Below are positions 54,473 to 62,210 of a DNA stretch of 64,000 nt, one piece after another (positions within the stretch are counted from its first letter, which is position 1; every line of letters begins with the position of its first letter). A program made the translations under genes and the position numbers. The DNA comes from Solirubrobacter taibaiensis. Its GTDB lineage: Bacteria > Actinomycetota > Thermoleophilia > Solirubrobacterales > Solirubrobacteraceae. A model generated the notes under the pieces. The model saw only the letters and a list, made by a program, of their open reading frames with translations, was not told where the DNA came from and searched no databases. The stretch spans positions 270,547 through 334,546 of the forward strand of contig JAPDDQ010000002.1 in NCBI GenBank assembly GCA_027587225.1. Reading direction: 5' to 3'.

Positions 54473-56301
54473 TGCCGGACGCCGGGGACGTCTCGTTCGA
54501 GCTCGAGCGCTTCGAGTGGACAGCGGACGACCGGCTCGTCGTAGTCGGTCGCTGGAACGGCGTGAGTGGGCGACGCCTGCTCCGGCCTGCCCTGCACGTC
54601 GACGCGGGCGGTCGGCGCACGCGCGTCACGGGCAGCGCCGAGGATCAGGACCCGTGGCGCGCGACGTTCGACTGGGACGCGGCGCGCGGGGATGTCCTGG
54701 GTGCCGAGCTGGAGCTCGGGCGCTCGCTCGTCGTCGAGCTGCCGCCACCGCGCCGCCGGCGCCGCCGATCGGCGCAGGTCACGGCGGAGAACGACCTGCG
54801 CGCCGCGATCGCCGAGCTCAAGGCCGAACGGGACTCGCTGCGGCTGGAGCTTCACGATCAGCCGGACATCGACACCGAGCTCGCCGCTGCGCGAGCCGAG
54901 ATCGATTCGCTGCGTGACGAGCGCCCGGACGCGGCACTGCTTGCGGCCGCGCGGGCTGAAGTCGAGCGGCTCACGCGCGAGCTCGAGGCGCTGCGCGCGG
55001 ACGCCGACGGTTCCCGCGCCGATGCCGAGCGGCTGGCGAGCAAGGTCGAGTCGCTGCGCGCGGACGCCGCCGCGCTGGTCGAGACGCGCGCGGAGCTGGA
55101 GCGCGTGCGGGCGCAGGCCGGCGAGCGCCTGGCGGCGCCCGACGAGTCCGCGGAGTTGGCCGCGTTGCGCGCCGAGGTCGCGGAGGCCCGGAGCGAGATC
55201 GAGTTGCTCACCACCGACGCGGAGGCGCTCGCCGCGGCACAGGCCGAGCTCGAGGCGGCGCGAGCAGAGGCTGAGCGGCTTGCCGCGGAGCTCACGGCCG
55301 TGCGGTCCGAGGCGCCCGCGGAGCTCGAGGCGTTGCGCACCCGAGCCGACGTCGCCCGCGCCGAGGCCGACGAGCTCGCCGGGCTCCGGCTCGCACATGG
55401 CAGCCTGAAGGCCGCGCACGAGCAGCTCGAGGACGAGCTCGAGGGCATGCGCGCGATGCGTGAGGAACGTGATGCGCTCGCCGCGCAGGTCCAGCAGCTG
55501 CTCGCGCAGACCGGCGACGAGGAGAACCAGCGCGCCGCGCTCGGCGACCTGATCCGCGGCCTGCAGGAGCAGACCACCGCCGCCGAGGACTCCAACACCC
55601 GGCTCACGAACGAACTGGCCGTGGCGCGCGAGGACATCACGCGCCTCCAGGGTTTGCTGGCCGTGCGCGAGGAGACGCTGACGACGGTCGAGGCCGACGC
55701 CGAGCACCGCGTCGAGACCGAGCGGATGGCCACGACCGAGGTTCACGAGCGCCTCGCGACGGCGCGCGAGGAGGCGCAGCGCTCGATGGTCGCCGAGGCG
55801 GAGGAGACCGAGCGCCTGCGCGCGGAGCTCGACCGCGCCCGCGAGGACGGCGAGCGGTTGCTCGCGGCCGAGCGCGCCGAGGTCGCCCGCCTGCGCGAGG
55901 AGCTCCTCAACAGCGAGGTCCCCGACGGCGCGCCCGACGAGGCTTCCCGCCGGATGGTCGAGCGCGTGCAGCGCGACCTGGACCGCGAGCGCGCCACCTC
56001 CCGCACCCTGCGGCGCGAGCTCGAGGTCCTGCGCGCGGAATCCGCCGAGGAGCGCCGCTCGCACAGCAACGGGACGATCTCCGGCGAGGACCCGACCATC
56101 CCCGCCGCGACGCCCGCGGGCCGCCGCGGTCCCGTGGACTCGCCGCGTCGCGCGGCCTCCGCGCGCTCCGGCGCCGCGCACCGCGTGCCGTCCTCGCGCC
56201 CGAACCCGGTCGCCCTCTGGGCCGTGCGCTTCATCGCGTTCGTCCTGATCGTCGCGATGGCCGTCGCGCTCGTCTACCTCGTGCAGCAAGTGATGCCTTG
56301 A
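54472..56301 (+). CDS. Coiled-coil tail-anchored protein with unknown N-terminal domain, paralog B (609 aa)
   Basis: Residues 5-95 share the unknown domain of paralog A (VSFELERFEW, DRLVVVGRW, GVSG, RPALHV, ending VVELPPPR), which here is only slightly shorter. A basic RRRRRR patch follows, then an almost unbroken coiled coil (about 105-530) of EL-RAE-type heptads, a disordered Ser/Pro/Arg stretch (540-580), and one C-terminal membrane helix (AVRFIAFVLIVAMAVALVYLV). It lacks the Ala/Asp low-complexity segment of paralog A. It is in an operon between a four-helix membrane protein and a GT-C-like membrane protein. A filament-like or spacer role at the envelope is possible. Confidence 0.82.
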   Translation: MPDAGDVSFELERFEWTADDRLVVVGRWNGVSGRRLLRPALHVDAGGRRTRVTGSAEDQDPWRATFDWDAARGDVLGAELELGRSLVVELPPPRRRRRRSAQVTAENDLRAAIAELKAERDSLRLELHDQPDIDTELAAARAEIDSLRDERPDAALLAAARAEVERLTRELEALRADADGSRADAERLASKVESLRADAAALVETRAELERVRAQAGERLAAPDESAELAALRAEVAEARSEIELLTTDAEALAAAQAELEAARAEAERLAAELTAVRSEAPAELEALRTRADVARAEADELAGLRLAHGSLKAAHEQLEDELEGMRAMREERDALAAQVQQLLAQTGDEENQRAALGDLIRGLQEQTTAAEDSNTRLTNELAVAREDITRLQGLLAVREETLTTVEADAEHRVETERMATTEVHERLATAREEAQRSMVAEAEETERLRAELDRAREDGERLLAAERAEVARLREELLNSEVPDGAPDEASRRMVERVQRDLDRERATSRTLRRELEVLRAESAEERRSHSNGTISGEDPTIPAATPAGRRGPVDSPRRAASARSGAAHRVPSSRPNPVALWAVRFIAFVLIVAMAVALVYLVQQVMP

Positions 56302-57743
56302 GAGCGACCGCGGCGGTCGCTGCCGCCGTCGTGGTCGCCGCGCTCTCGTTGCTGCTCCCGTGGGCGCTCGCGTTCGACCCACTCGCGTGGCTCGTCTGGG
56401 GCCGCGAGACCGGCCGGCTCGCGCTCGACACCACGACCGGGCCGTCCTGGAAACCGTTCCCGGTGCTGTTCACGGTCGTGTTCGCCTTGTGGGAGCCGGC
56501 CGCGCCCGCGCTGTGGCTGATCGTCGCCCGGGCGGGCGGCGTGTTGGCCTTGGCCGGCGCGTACGTGCTCGGGACACGGCTCGCGGGCCGCTGGGCGGGA
56601 GCGGCGGCCGTGGTTGCGATGGCGCTGTCGCCCTGGTGGCTGTTCAACACCGCGCTCGGCAACTCCGAGGGCCTGCTCGGCGCCGCCGTGCTCTGGGCGG
56701 TGATCGCGCACCTGTCCGGCCATACCCGCGCCGCGCTGGCCTGCGCGACCGCCGCCGCGCTGATGCGCCCCGAGGCCTGGCCCTTTCTGGGGCTCTACGG
56801 GCTCTGGCTCTGGCGCCGCGGTGAGGATCGCCGTGCCGTGGTCGCGGCTGCCGCGATCGTGCCGCTGTTGTGGTTCGGCCCCGACCTGCTCGGTGCGGGC
56901 GGCGCGCTCGGCGCCTCCCACACCGCGCGCGGCGTCCCGAGCCCGGGCAGCGCGAAGCTGGCCGACGTCCCGTTCTTGGCCGTCCTGGGCGACACGGCGA
57001 CGATCAGCACGCTCCCCGCCGTGCTCGGCGCGTTGCTCGCCGCCTTCCTCGGCGGTCCGCTGACCCGCCGGATCTTCATCGCCGCCGCCGCCTGGGTCGT
57101 GCTCGTGGCGGTGATGACCGCCGCGGGGTACGCCGGCAACCCGCGCTACCTCGTCGCGGCCGCCGCGCTCGGCGCCGCCCTGGCCGGAGCCGGAGCCGTG
57201 CTCTTGGCGACCCGCGCCGCCGCGCGGCTGACCGGGCGGAACGAGACCACGCACGAACCCGTCGACGACGGCGGGGCGCAGAACGGGTCGCCCCGCCTGC
57301 CCGGTGACCATGACGCGGCGCCTCGTGTCGCCGTGCCGCGCGGCCCGGCCTGGGCGGCCCCGCTCGGGGCGCTCGTGCTCGTCGTGGCGGTCGTCCTCAC
57401 TACCGGCGACACGCTTCGCGACCAGTGGGCGGAGCTCGGCGCGCGAGCCGCGGCGGCCGACGCCTTCGACCCCGTGATCGAGCAGGCCGGCGGGCGGGAA
57501 GCGCTCGTCGCGTGCTCGCGTATCCGGACGAGCGCGCGGGCGCGGTCGCTCGTGGCGTGGCGGCTGGACCTGCCGCTGCGTGACCTGGACGCCCGGCCGG
57601 AGGCGCCCGCGGTGATCATCCGCTCCAAGTGGTTCTATGGGGAGGGCCTGGAGCCGGGGCCGCAGCCGGGGTTCGAGCCGCTGGTGACGACGCCGCGCTG
57701 GCAGATCGTCAAGGCGTGCGGTCAGGCTTCCCAGCTCGACTGA
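56298..57743 (+). CDS. Multi-pass membrane protein resembling GT-C glycosyltransferases (481 aa)
   Basis: TTG start overlapping the coiled-coil stop (TTGA). About ten membrane helices. The first loop FDPLAWLVWGRETGRLALDT carries an Asp and Trp in the position of the GT-C catalytic loop, and LGNSEGLLGAAVLWAV plus ALMRPEAWPFLGLYGLWLW look like the DPM/mannosyltransferase family. The last 100 residues form a soluble extracytoplasmic domain (DAFDPVIEQAGGREAL...). It would use a lipid-linked sugar outside the membrane if the guess is right. Confident as a membrane protein, tentative as a transferase. Confidence 0.65.
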   Translation: MRATAAVAAAVVVAALSLLLPWALAFDPLAWLVWGRETGRLALDTTTGPSWKPFPVLFTVVFALWEPAAPALWLIVARAGGVLALAGAYVLGTRLAGRWAGAAAVVAMALSPWWLFNTALGNSEGLLGAAVLWAVIAHLSGHTRAALACATAAALMRPEAWPFLGLYGLWLWRRGEDRRAVVAAAAIVPLLWFGPDLLGAGGALGASHTARGVPSPGSAKLADVPFLAVLGDTATISTLPAVLGALLAAFLGGPLTRRIFIAAAAWVVLVAVMTAAGYAGNPRYLVAAAALGAALAGAGAVLLATRAAARLTGRNETTHEPVDDGGAQNGSPRLPGDHDAAPRVAVPRGPAWAAPLGALVLVVAVVLTTGDTLRDQWAELGARAAAADAFDPVIEQAGGREALVACSRIRTSARARSLVAWRLDLPLRDLDARPEAPAVIIRSKWFYGEGLEPGPQPGFEPLVTTPRWQIVKACGQASQLD

Positions 57744-57749
57744 CGTATC

Positions 57750-58595
57750 GTGCCCAGCGTGATCACGATGGTCGTGCACGGCGGCGCGGGGACCTGGCGG
57801 CCCGAGTACCGCGACCGAGCCCGGGAAGGTGTGCAGCGAGCGGTCGACGCCGGCCACACGATCCTGCACGCGGGCGGTGACGCGCTCGACGCCGTGCAAC
57901 AGGCCGTGATCGTGCTCGAGGACGACCCGATCTTCAACGCCGGCCGCGGCAGCGTCCTGGACCAGAACGGCGCGATCCTCCACGACGCGGCGCTCATGCG
58001 CGGGAGCGATCGGGCGGCGGGTGCGGTCGCCGCGATCGCCGGCATCCGCAACCCGATCCAGGCTGCGCGCGCGGTCCTCGACGAAGGCCGCCACGTGATG
58101 CTCGTCGGCGAGTCCGCGGCCCACTTCGCCCGCGAGCACGGGCTGAGCACCGCCTCCGACGAGTGGTTCCGCACGCCGGAGCGCGTCGAGCAGCGCGGGA
58201 ACACGGTCGGCGCCGTCGCCCGCGACGCGAACGGCCGGGTCGCCGCCGCCACCTCGACCGGCGGCACCAACCGCAAGCATCCGGGCCGCGTCGGCGACTC
58301 GTCGCTGATCGCCGTGGGCACCTGGGCGGACGATGCGACGGTGGCGATCTCCTGCACCGGCGACGGCGAGGGCATCATGCGGATCGCGCTCGCGCACGAG
58401 ATCGACGCGCTCATGCGCCATGCCCGGCTCGACCTCAACGCGGCCGCCGACCGCGCGCTGCAGCAGCTCGCCCCGTTCGGCACCGGGGGCCTGATCGCGG
58501 TCGGCGTGGACGGCGCCGTCGCCGCCCCGTTCACCACCGCCGCGATGCCGCACGCCATCCGCGTCGGCGATCTGCCCGCCACGATCCATGCCTGA
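57750..58595 (+). CDS. Isoaspartyl peptidase / plant-type L-asparaginase, Ntn hydrolase (281 aa)
   Basis: Ntn-hydrolase precursor cleaved before the nucleophile Thr in RGNTVGAVARD. Other visible motifs: VVHGGAG at the start, FNAGRGSVL, TSTGGTNRKHPGRVGDSSLIAVG (substrate Arg/Asp) and CTGDGEGIM. It hydrolyses isoaspartyl dipeptides and asparagine, repairing or recycling damaged protein. GTG 57750 is the longest start; ATG 57768 (MVVHGGAG) fits the family N-terminus better. The 3' end overlaps the next gene by 8 bp. Confidence 0.92.
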   Translation: MPSVITMVVHGGAGTWRPEYRDRAREGVQRAVDAGHTILHAGGDALDAVQQAVIVLEDDPIFNAGRGSVLDQNGAILHDAALMRGSDRAAGAVAAIAGIRNPIQAARAVLDEGRHVMLVGESAAHFAREHGLSTASDEWFRTPERVEQRGNTVGAVARDANGRVAAATSTGGTNRKHPGRVGDSSLIAVGTWADDATVAISCTGDGEGIMRIALAHEIDALMRHARLDLNAAADRALQQLAPFGTGGLIAVGVDGAVAAPFTTAAMPHAIRVGDLPATIHA

Positions 58596-59436
58596 CGACG
58601 AGCTCTTCGCCCTCCCGCTCGAGGCGTTCATCGCCGGGCGCGACAAGCTCGCGAAGGAGCTCCGCAAGAGCGACAAGGACGCCGCGGCGGTGCTCGCCAA
58701 GCTCCCCAAGCCGACGCCCGCCGCGTGGGCGGCGAACCAGGTGGCCCGGGAGGAGCCGGATCTGATCGCGACGCTGCTCGACGCGGGCGCCGCGCTCAGG
58801 GCCGCTCAGGACGCCGCGCTCGCCGGTGGCGGCGCCGAGAACCTGCGCACCGCGACCCAGGCCGAGCGCCGGGCCGTCGACGACGTGATGCGCGTCGCCG
58901 TCAAGCTCAAGCCCGCCGGCAAGCCGCTCTCGCGCGCGATGGCCGACCGGCTGCGCACCACGCTGCACGCCGCCGCCGGCGACCCCGAGTTGCGCGCGGC
59001 GCTCTCGGACGGCCGGCTCGTGGGGGAGGCGCAGGCGGGCGGCACGTGGCCGTTCGCGCTCGAGACGACCGATCTCCCCGCACCGCCGCCGAAGAAGAAG
59101 CCCGCGGCCAAGAAGAAGGCGGGGAAGGACGATGACGCGGCCGAGCGTGAGGCCGAGGAGCGCGCCGCCCGGGAACGGCTCGCGCTCGAGGATGAGCTGC
59201 GCGAGGCGCGCGGCACGCTGAAGGTCCGCGAGCGGGTCGCCAAGGGCGCCGAAGAGGACGCGCAGGACGCGGCTGAAGCGCTCGACGCCGCGCAGGCCGC
59301 GCTCGACCAGGCCCGCAAGGCCGTGGACGACGCGAAAGCCGAGAAGGAGTCAGCGCAGCGCGTGCTCAAGGGCGCCCGCAAGGAACGCGACCAGGCCCGC
59401 GACACCGTCGCGCGGTTGGAAGAACGCCTTGATTGA
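58588..59436 (+). CDS. Coiled-coil protein of unknown function (282 aa)
   Basis: Starts ATG 58588, overlapping the peptidase gene. The N-terminal part (1-155) is helical with LFALPLEAFIAGRDKLAKELRK and PKPTPAAWAANQVAREEP, a pattern I have seen in other uncharacterised actinobacterial proteins. A KKKPAAKKKAGK basic linker (about 168-180) follows, then a coiled coil to the end (RERLALEDELREARGTLKV...). No membrane helix or signal is visible. Possibly nucleic-acid or envelope associated; function unknown. Confidence 0.7.
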   Translation: MPDDELFALPLEAFIAGRDKLAKELRKSDKDAAAVLAKLPKPTPAAWAANQVAREEPDLIATLLDAGAALRAAQDAALAGGGAENLRTATQAERRAVDDVMRVAVKLKPAGKPLSRAMADRLRTTLHAAAGDPELRAALSDGRLVGEAQAGGTWPFALETTDLPAPPPKKKPAAKKKAGKDDDAAEREAEERAARERLALEDELREARGTLKVRERVAKGAEEDAQDAAEALDAAQAALDQARKAVDDAKAEKESAQRVLKGARKERDQARDTVARLEERLD

Positions 59437-59466
59437 TGGCGCGCCCGCGCTGGGTAGCTCCCGGCG

Positions 59467-59958
59467 ATGGCTGAACTCACACCACTGGACGAAAAGCTCG
59501 CGGAAGTGCTCGGGCTCGCGCAAGCCGCGCAGCAGGCGACCACGCACGTGGCCGGCATGGAGGGCGCCGACGCCTTCAAACCCGCGCTCGAGAAGATGAA
59601 GGACCAGGCGGCCGAGACCGAGCGCCGTACGGACGGCCTGATCGACACGTTCGAGGGCCGCAAGACGGCGATCCGCGAGAAGGCCCGGGAGACCAAGACC
59701 GAGGCCGTGGACATGATGAAGACCTACCTCGAGGGCGAGGAGGAAGCGCTCGACGGCTTCGAGTTCCTCAGCATGGCCGAGGCCGGCGAGCTGTGCCACT
59801 GGGAGATCGTGCAGGTCATCGCCGGCGAGGCGGGGGAGTCCGACGCGAAGACCCTCGCTGACTGGGCGGTGGACGTCCAGCAACGTCACGTCGCAGGCGT
59901 GCGCAAGGCGTACTTGGGCCTCGCCGCCGAAGAGGCGAAGGAGATGGCCTCGGCCTAG
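59467..59958 (+). CDS. Helical-bundle protein of unknown function (163 aa)
   Basis: Start ATG 59467, 30 bp after the coiled-coil gene. All-helical and acidic, with KMKDQAAETERRTDGLIDTF, KARETKTEAVDMMKTYLEGE and FLSMAEAGELCHWEIVQVIAGEAG. The Glu/His spacing (EAGELCHWE) is reminiscent of ferritin-like four-helix bundles, but a full set of metal ligands is not obvious. Two palindromes after its stop probably end the transcript. Confidence 0.65.
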   Translation: MAELTPLDEKLAEVLGLAQAAQQATTHVAGMEGADAFKPALEKMKDQAAETERRTDGLIDTFEGRKTAIREKARETKTEAVDMMKTYLEGEEEALDGFEFLSMAEAGELCHWEIVQVIAGEAGESDAKTLADWAVDVQQRHVAGVRKAYLGLAAEEAKEMASA

Positions 59959-59977
59959 GAGATCCGCGAAGCGATCT

Positions 59978-60011
59978 CCAAGCGACGTCGCTTGGCGCCG
60001 GCGAAGCCGGC
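59978..60011. terminator. Two adjacent palindromes between convergent genes
   Basis: CCAAGCGAC/GTCGCTTGG (59978-59995, perfect, no spacer) and GCCGGC-GAA-GCCGGC (59997-60011). They fill the 69-bp gap between the helical-bundle gene and the convergent ArsR-type gene and probably serve both strands. Confidence 0.6.
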
Positions 60012-60027
60012 TGCCGCGATACGTCGC

Positions 60028-60579
60028 CTAAGGCTGGTGCGGGTAGCAGGCGAGGGCGAGCCGGAACGTGTGTCCCTCGCCGCCGCCGTACTTCGACAGC
60101 ACTTCGCCGAAGGCCCGCTGAAGCTCGGCGACGAACGCCGCGCCGTCCTCGGGTGAGAGCGCGATGTCACCCGCGATCCCGAACGAGGGCAGCGTGACCG
60201 GCCCCATGGCGAGCGTCGCGAGGTCCTGCGACATCTGCTCGCTGAGGTTGAGCAGGTAGCCGAGGCCGAGCATCTCCTCGCGCGCCCGCTCCGGCCCGAG
60301 CCGGCCGACGCACGCCGGTGAGACCCAGAACGACCGCGCCACCGCCTGGTAGATCCCTTCGGCGATCCCGCGCACGCGGCGCTCGTCGACGAGTGAGACC
60401 AGCCCGGCGGCCTGGAGGCGCTTGACGTGGTAGTAGATCGCCTGCGGCGTCTCCCCGAGCACGCCGCCGATCTGCGTACACGTGGTCGGCTCGGCGAGGT
60501 GACGCAGGATCTCCACGCGCTTGGGCTTGAGCAGCGCGTCGGCCTGTTCGACCTCGTCGATGTAGAGCGTGTCGAGCAC
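60028..60579 (-). CDS. ArsR-family HTH regulator (183 aa)
   Basis: GTG start at 60579. Winged HTH in about 12-75 (LLKPKRVEILRHLAEPTTCTQ; GETPQAIYYHVKRLQAAGLV), followed by a 100-residue helical/beta domain (AIAEGIYQAVARSFWVSP...) like the effector part of ArsR proteins that bind organic ligands rather than metals; no metal-binding CxC motif is present. It is divergent from the benzoylformate-decarboxylase-like gene with 42 bp between starts, and a palindrome lies in that gap, so it likely controls that enzyme. Confidence 0.88.
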   Translation of the reverse strand: MLDTLYIDEVEQADALLKPKRVEILRHLAEPTTCTQIGGVLGETPQAIYYHVKRLQAAGLVSLVDERRVRGIAEGIYQAVARSFWVSPACVGRLGPERAREEMLGLGYLLNLSEQMSQDLATLAMGPVTLPSFGIAGDIALSPEDGAAFVAELQRAFGEVLSKYGGGEGHTFRLALACYPHQP

Positions 60580-60580
60580 C

Positions 60581-60596
60581 TACAAACGCAGTTGTA
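60581..60596. promoter_or_regulatory. Candidate operator between ArsR-type regulator and ThDP enzyme
   Basis: TACAA-ACGCAG-TTGTA, 5-bp arms around 6 bp, 1 bp before the regulator start and 25 bp before the enzyme start. It is the only inverted repeat in this 42-bp divergent gap. Confidence 0.45.
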
Positions 60597-60621
60597 CGTC
60601 CTGCGCGATATTCCTGCATGC

Positions 60622-62172
60622 GTGCCGACCGTCCGCGACGCCACCTACGACGTGCTCCGCCGGCTCGAGCTGACGACGATCTTCTCCAACCCGGGCAGCA
60701 CGGAAGTGCCGTTCCTCGCCGGGCTCCCGGATGACCTGCGGTTCGTGCTGGCGCTGCACGAGGGGTCGGTGGTGAGCATCGCCTGCGGGTACGCGCTGGG
60801 CCAGGGAAGACCCGCGCTGGCGCTCCTGCACAGCACGCCCGGGCTGGGGAACGCGGTCGCGGCGATCGCCACGGCGCGCCTGAACCGTGTGCCGCTCGTG
60901 GTGATCGTCGGCCAGCAGGACCGGCGCCATCTGGCGCAGGAGCCGTTCCTCGCGGGCAAGCTGCAGGGGCTCGCCGGCGAGTACCCGGTGTTCGAGGAAC
61001 TCCCAGTGCGGCCTCAGGACGTGCCGGGCGCGATCGTCCGCGCGTTCCACGCGGCGGAGACCGGTCGAGGGCCCGCGCTCGTGATCGTGCCGATGGACGA
61101 CTGGTCCGCGCCCGCGCCGGAGCCGCACGAGATCGTCGGTCCGGAGCGGCTGGTGCGGTCCGCGGCCGCTTCGCCCGAAGCGGTGGACGCGCTGGCGGCC
61201 TTCCTCGGGGAGCGGCCGGCGATCATCGCGGGGGCGAGCGCGGACTGGCCGGCGCTCGTGACGCTGGCCGAGCGGCTGGGCGCGCCGGTGTTCCAGGAGC
61301 CGTTCGGCGCCGCGGCCGGGTTCCCGCAGGACCATCCGCTGTTCGCCGGGTTCGCACCGGCGCGGCGGGCGCGACTGCGTGGGGCGCTCGCGCCGTTCGA
61401 CACCGTGCTCGTGGTCGGCACCGGCGCGCTGCGCCAGTACCCGTACGACCAGGGACCGCTGATGGAGGCGCGCGTGGCGGTCATCACCGCCGATCCGGAG
61501 GAGGCGCACCGCAGCCCGGCCGAGTTGGCCGTGCTCGGCGATCCCGGTGCGGTGTGCGCGGCGCTGGCGGCGGTCGTCGAGCCGCGCCCCACCGCGGTCT
61601 CGTACGAGCGCCCCGCACCACCGGCGCCGGGCGAGCCGCTCTACCCGGGCCACGTGCTCGCCGCGCTGGCCGAGCGGCTCCCACGCGACGCGATCCTCGT
61701 CGAGGAGTCACCGTCCAGCCGGCCAGAGCTCCACGCCCGCATCCCGGCCACCGCGCCGGGCGGGTTCGTGAGCGCGATGGGGATGCTCGGCTTCGCGCTT
61801 CCGGCCGCGACAGGACTGGCGCTCGCATCAGATCGCCCGGTGGTCGCGGTCGTCGGCGACGGCTCCTCGCTCTACCAGATCCAGGCCTTGTGGAGCGCGG
61901 CGACGTACGGCGCGGGCGTGCTGTTCATCGTCCTGCGCAACGGCGGCTACGCGATCATGGACCGCCTCGCCGAGCACGCCGGCGCGCCCGGCCCGTGGCC
62001 GACGCTGGACACCGTCGACATCGCCGCGATGGCGCGCGCCCAGGGCTGCGAGGCCCGCCGAATCACGACGCACGCGGAGCTCCTCGCCGAGCTCGACGAC
62101 TCGCCGTGGGATCGCACCACGCCGCTCCTGCTCGAGATCACCGTCGCGCAAGACGCATCCTTCGACCCTTAA
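60622..62172 (+). CDS. Benzoylformate-decarboxylase-like ThDP enzyme (516 aa)
   Basis: Start chosen at GTG 60622 (MPTVRDATYDVLRR), which matches the family N-terminus. Three ThDP-enzyme domains: PYR (1-165) with Ser26 in NPGSTE, cofactor Glu47 in LALHEGSVV and His70 in LLHSTPG; central (180-320); PP (340-516) with VVGDGSSLYQIQALW and the metal Asn in VLRNGGYAIM. These positions equal those of Pseudomonas putida benzoylformate decarboxylase. The second catalytic His (281 there, in RYHQY) is replaced by Tyr at about 273 (LRQYPYD), so the substrate or reaction may differ. It decarboxylates a 2-oxo acid to an aldehyde. Probably controlled by the divergent ArsR protein. Confidence 0.87.
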   Translation: MPTVRDATYDVLRRLELTTIFSNPGSTEVPFLAGLPDDLRFVLALHEGSVVSIACGYALGQGRPALALLHSTPGLGNAVAAIATARLNRVPLVVIVGQQDRRHLAQEPFLAGKLQGLAGEYPVFEELPVRPQDVPGAIVRAFHAAETGRGPALVIVPMDDWSAPAPEPHEIVGPERLVRSAAASPEAVDALAAFLGERPAIIAGASADWPALVTLAERLGAPVFQEPFGAAAGFPQDHPLFAGFAPARRARLRGALAPFDTVLVVGTGALRQYPYDQGPLMEARVAVITADPEEAHRSPAELAVLGDPGAVCAALAAVVEPRPTAVSYERPAPPAPGEPLYPGHVLAALAERLPRDAILVEESPSSRPELHARIPATAPGGFVSAMGMLGFALPAATGLALASDRPVVAVVGDGSSLYQIQALWSAATYGAGVLFIVLRNGGYAIMDRLAEHAGAPGPWPTLDTVDIAAMARAQGCEARRITTHAELLAELDDSPWDRTTPLLLEITVAQDASFDP

Positions 62173-62210
62173 ATAAAGAGGGACAAATAAAGAGGGACAG
62201 TCCCTCTTTA
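62171..62210. repeat. REP-like palindrome, copy 5, with a tandem arm
   Basis: AAATAAAGAGGGAC occurs twice in tandem (62171-62184, 62185-62198). The second copy forms perfect 11-bp arms TAAAGAGGGAC / GTCCCTCTTTA around an A. It fills the gap between convergent genes: the first base pairs belong to the enzyme's TAA stop and the last three are the TAA stop of the LuxR gene on the other strand. It should work as a bidirectional terminator. Confidence 0.85.

Noticed and set aside
56274..58709. Minus-strand frame of 811 codons opposite the GT-C-like and peptidase genes
   Set aside because: Arg/Gly/Ala-rich shadow; the plus strand has membrane helices and Ntn-hydrolase motifs.
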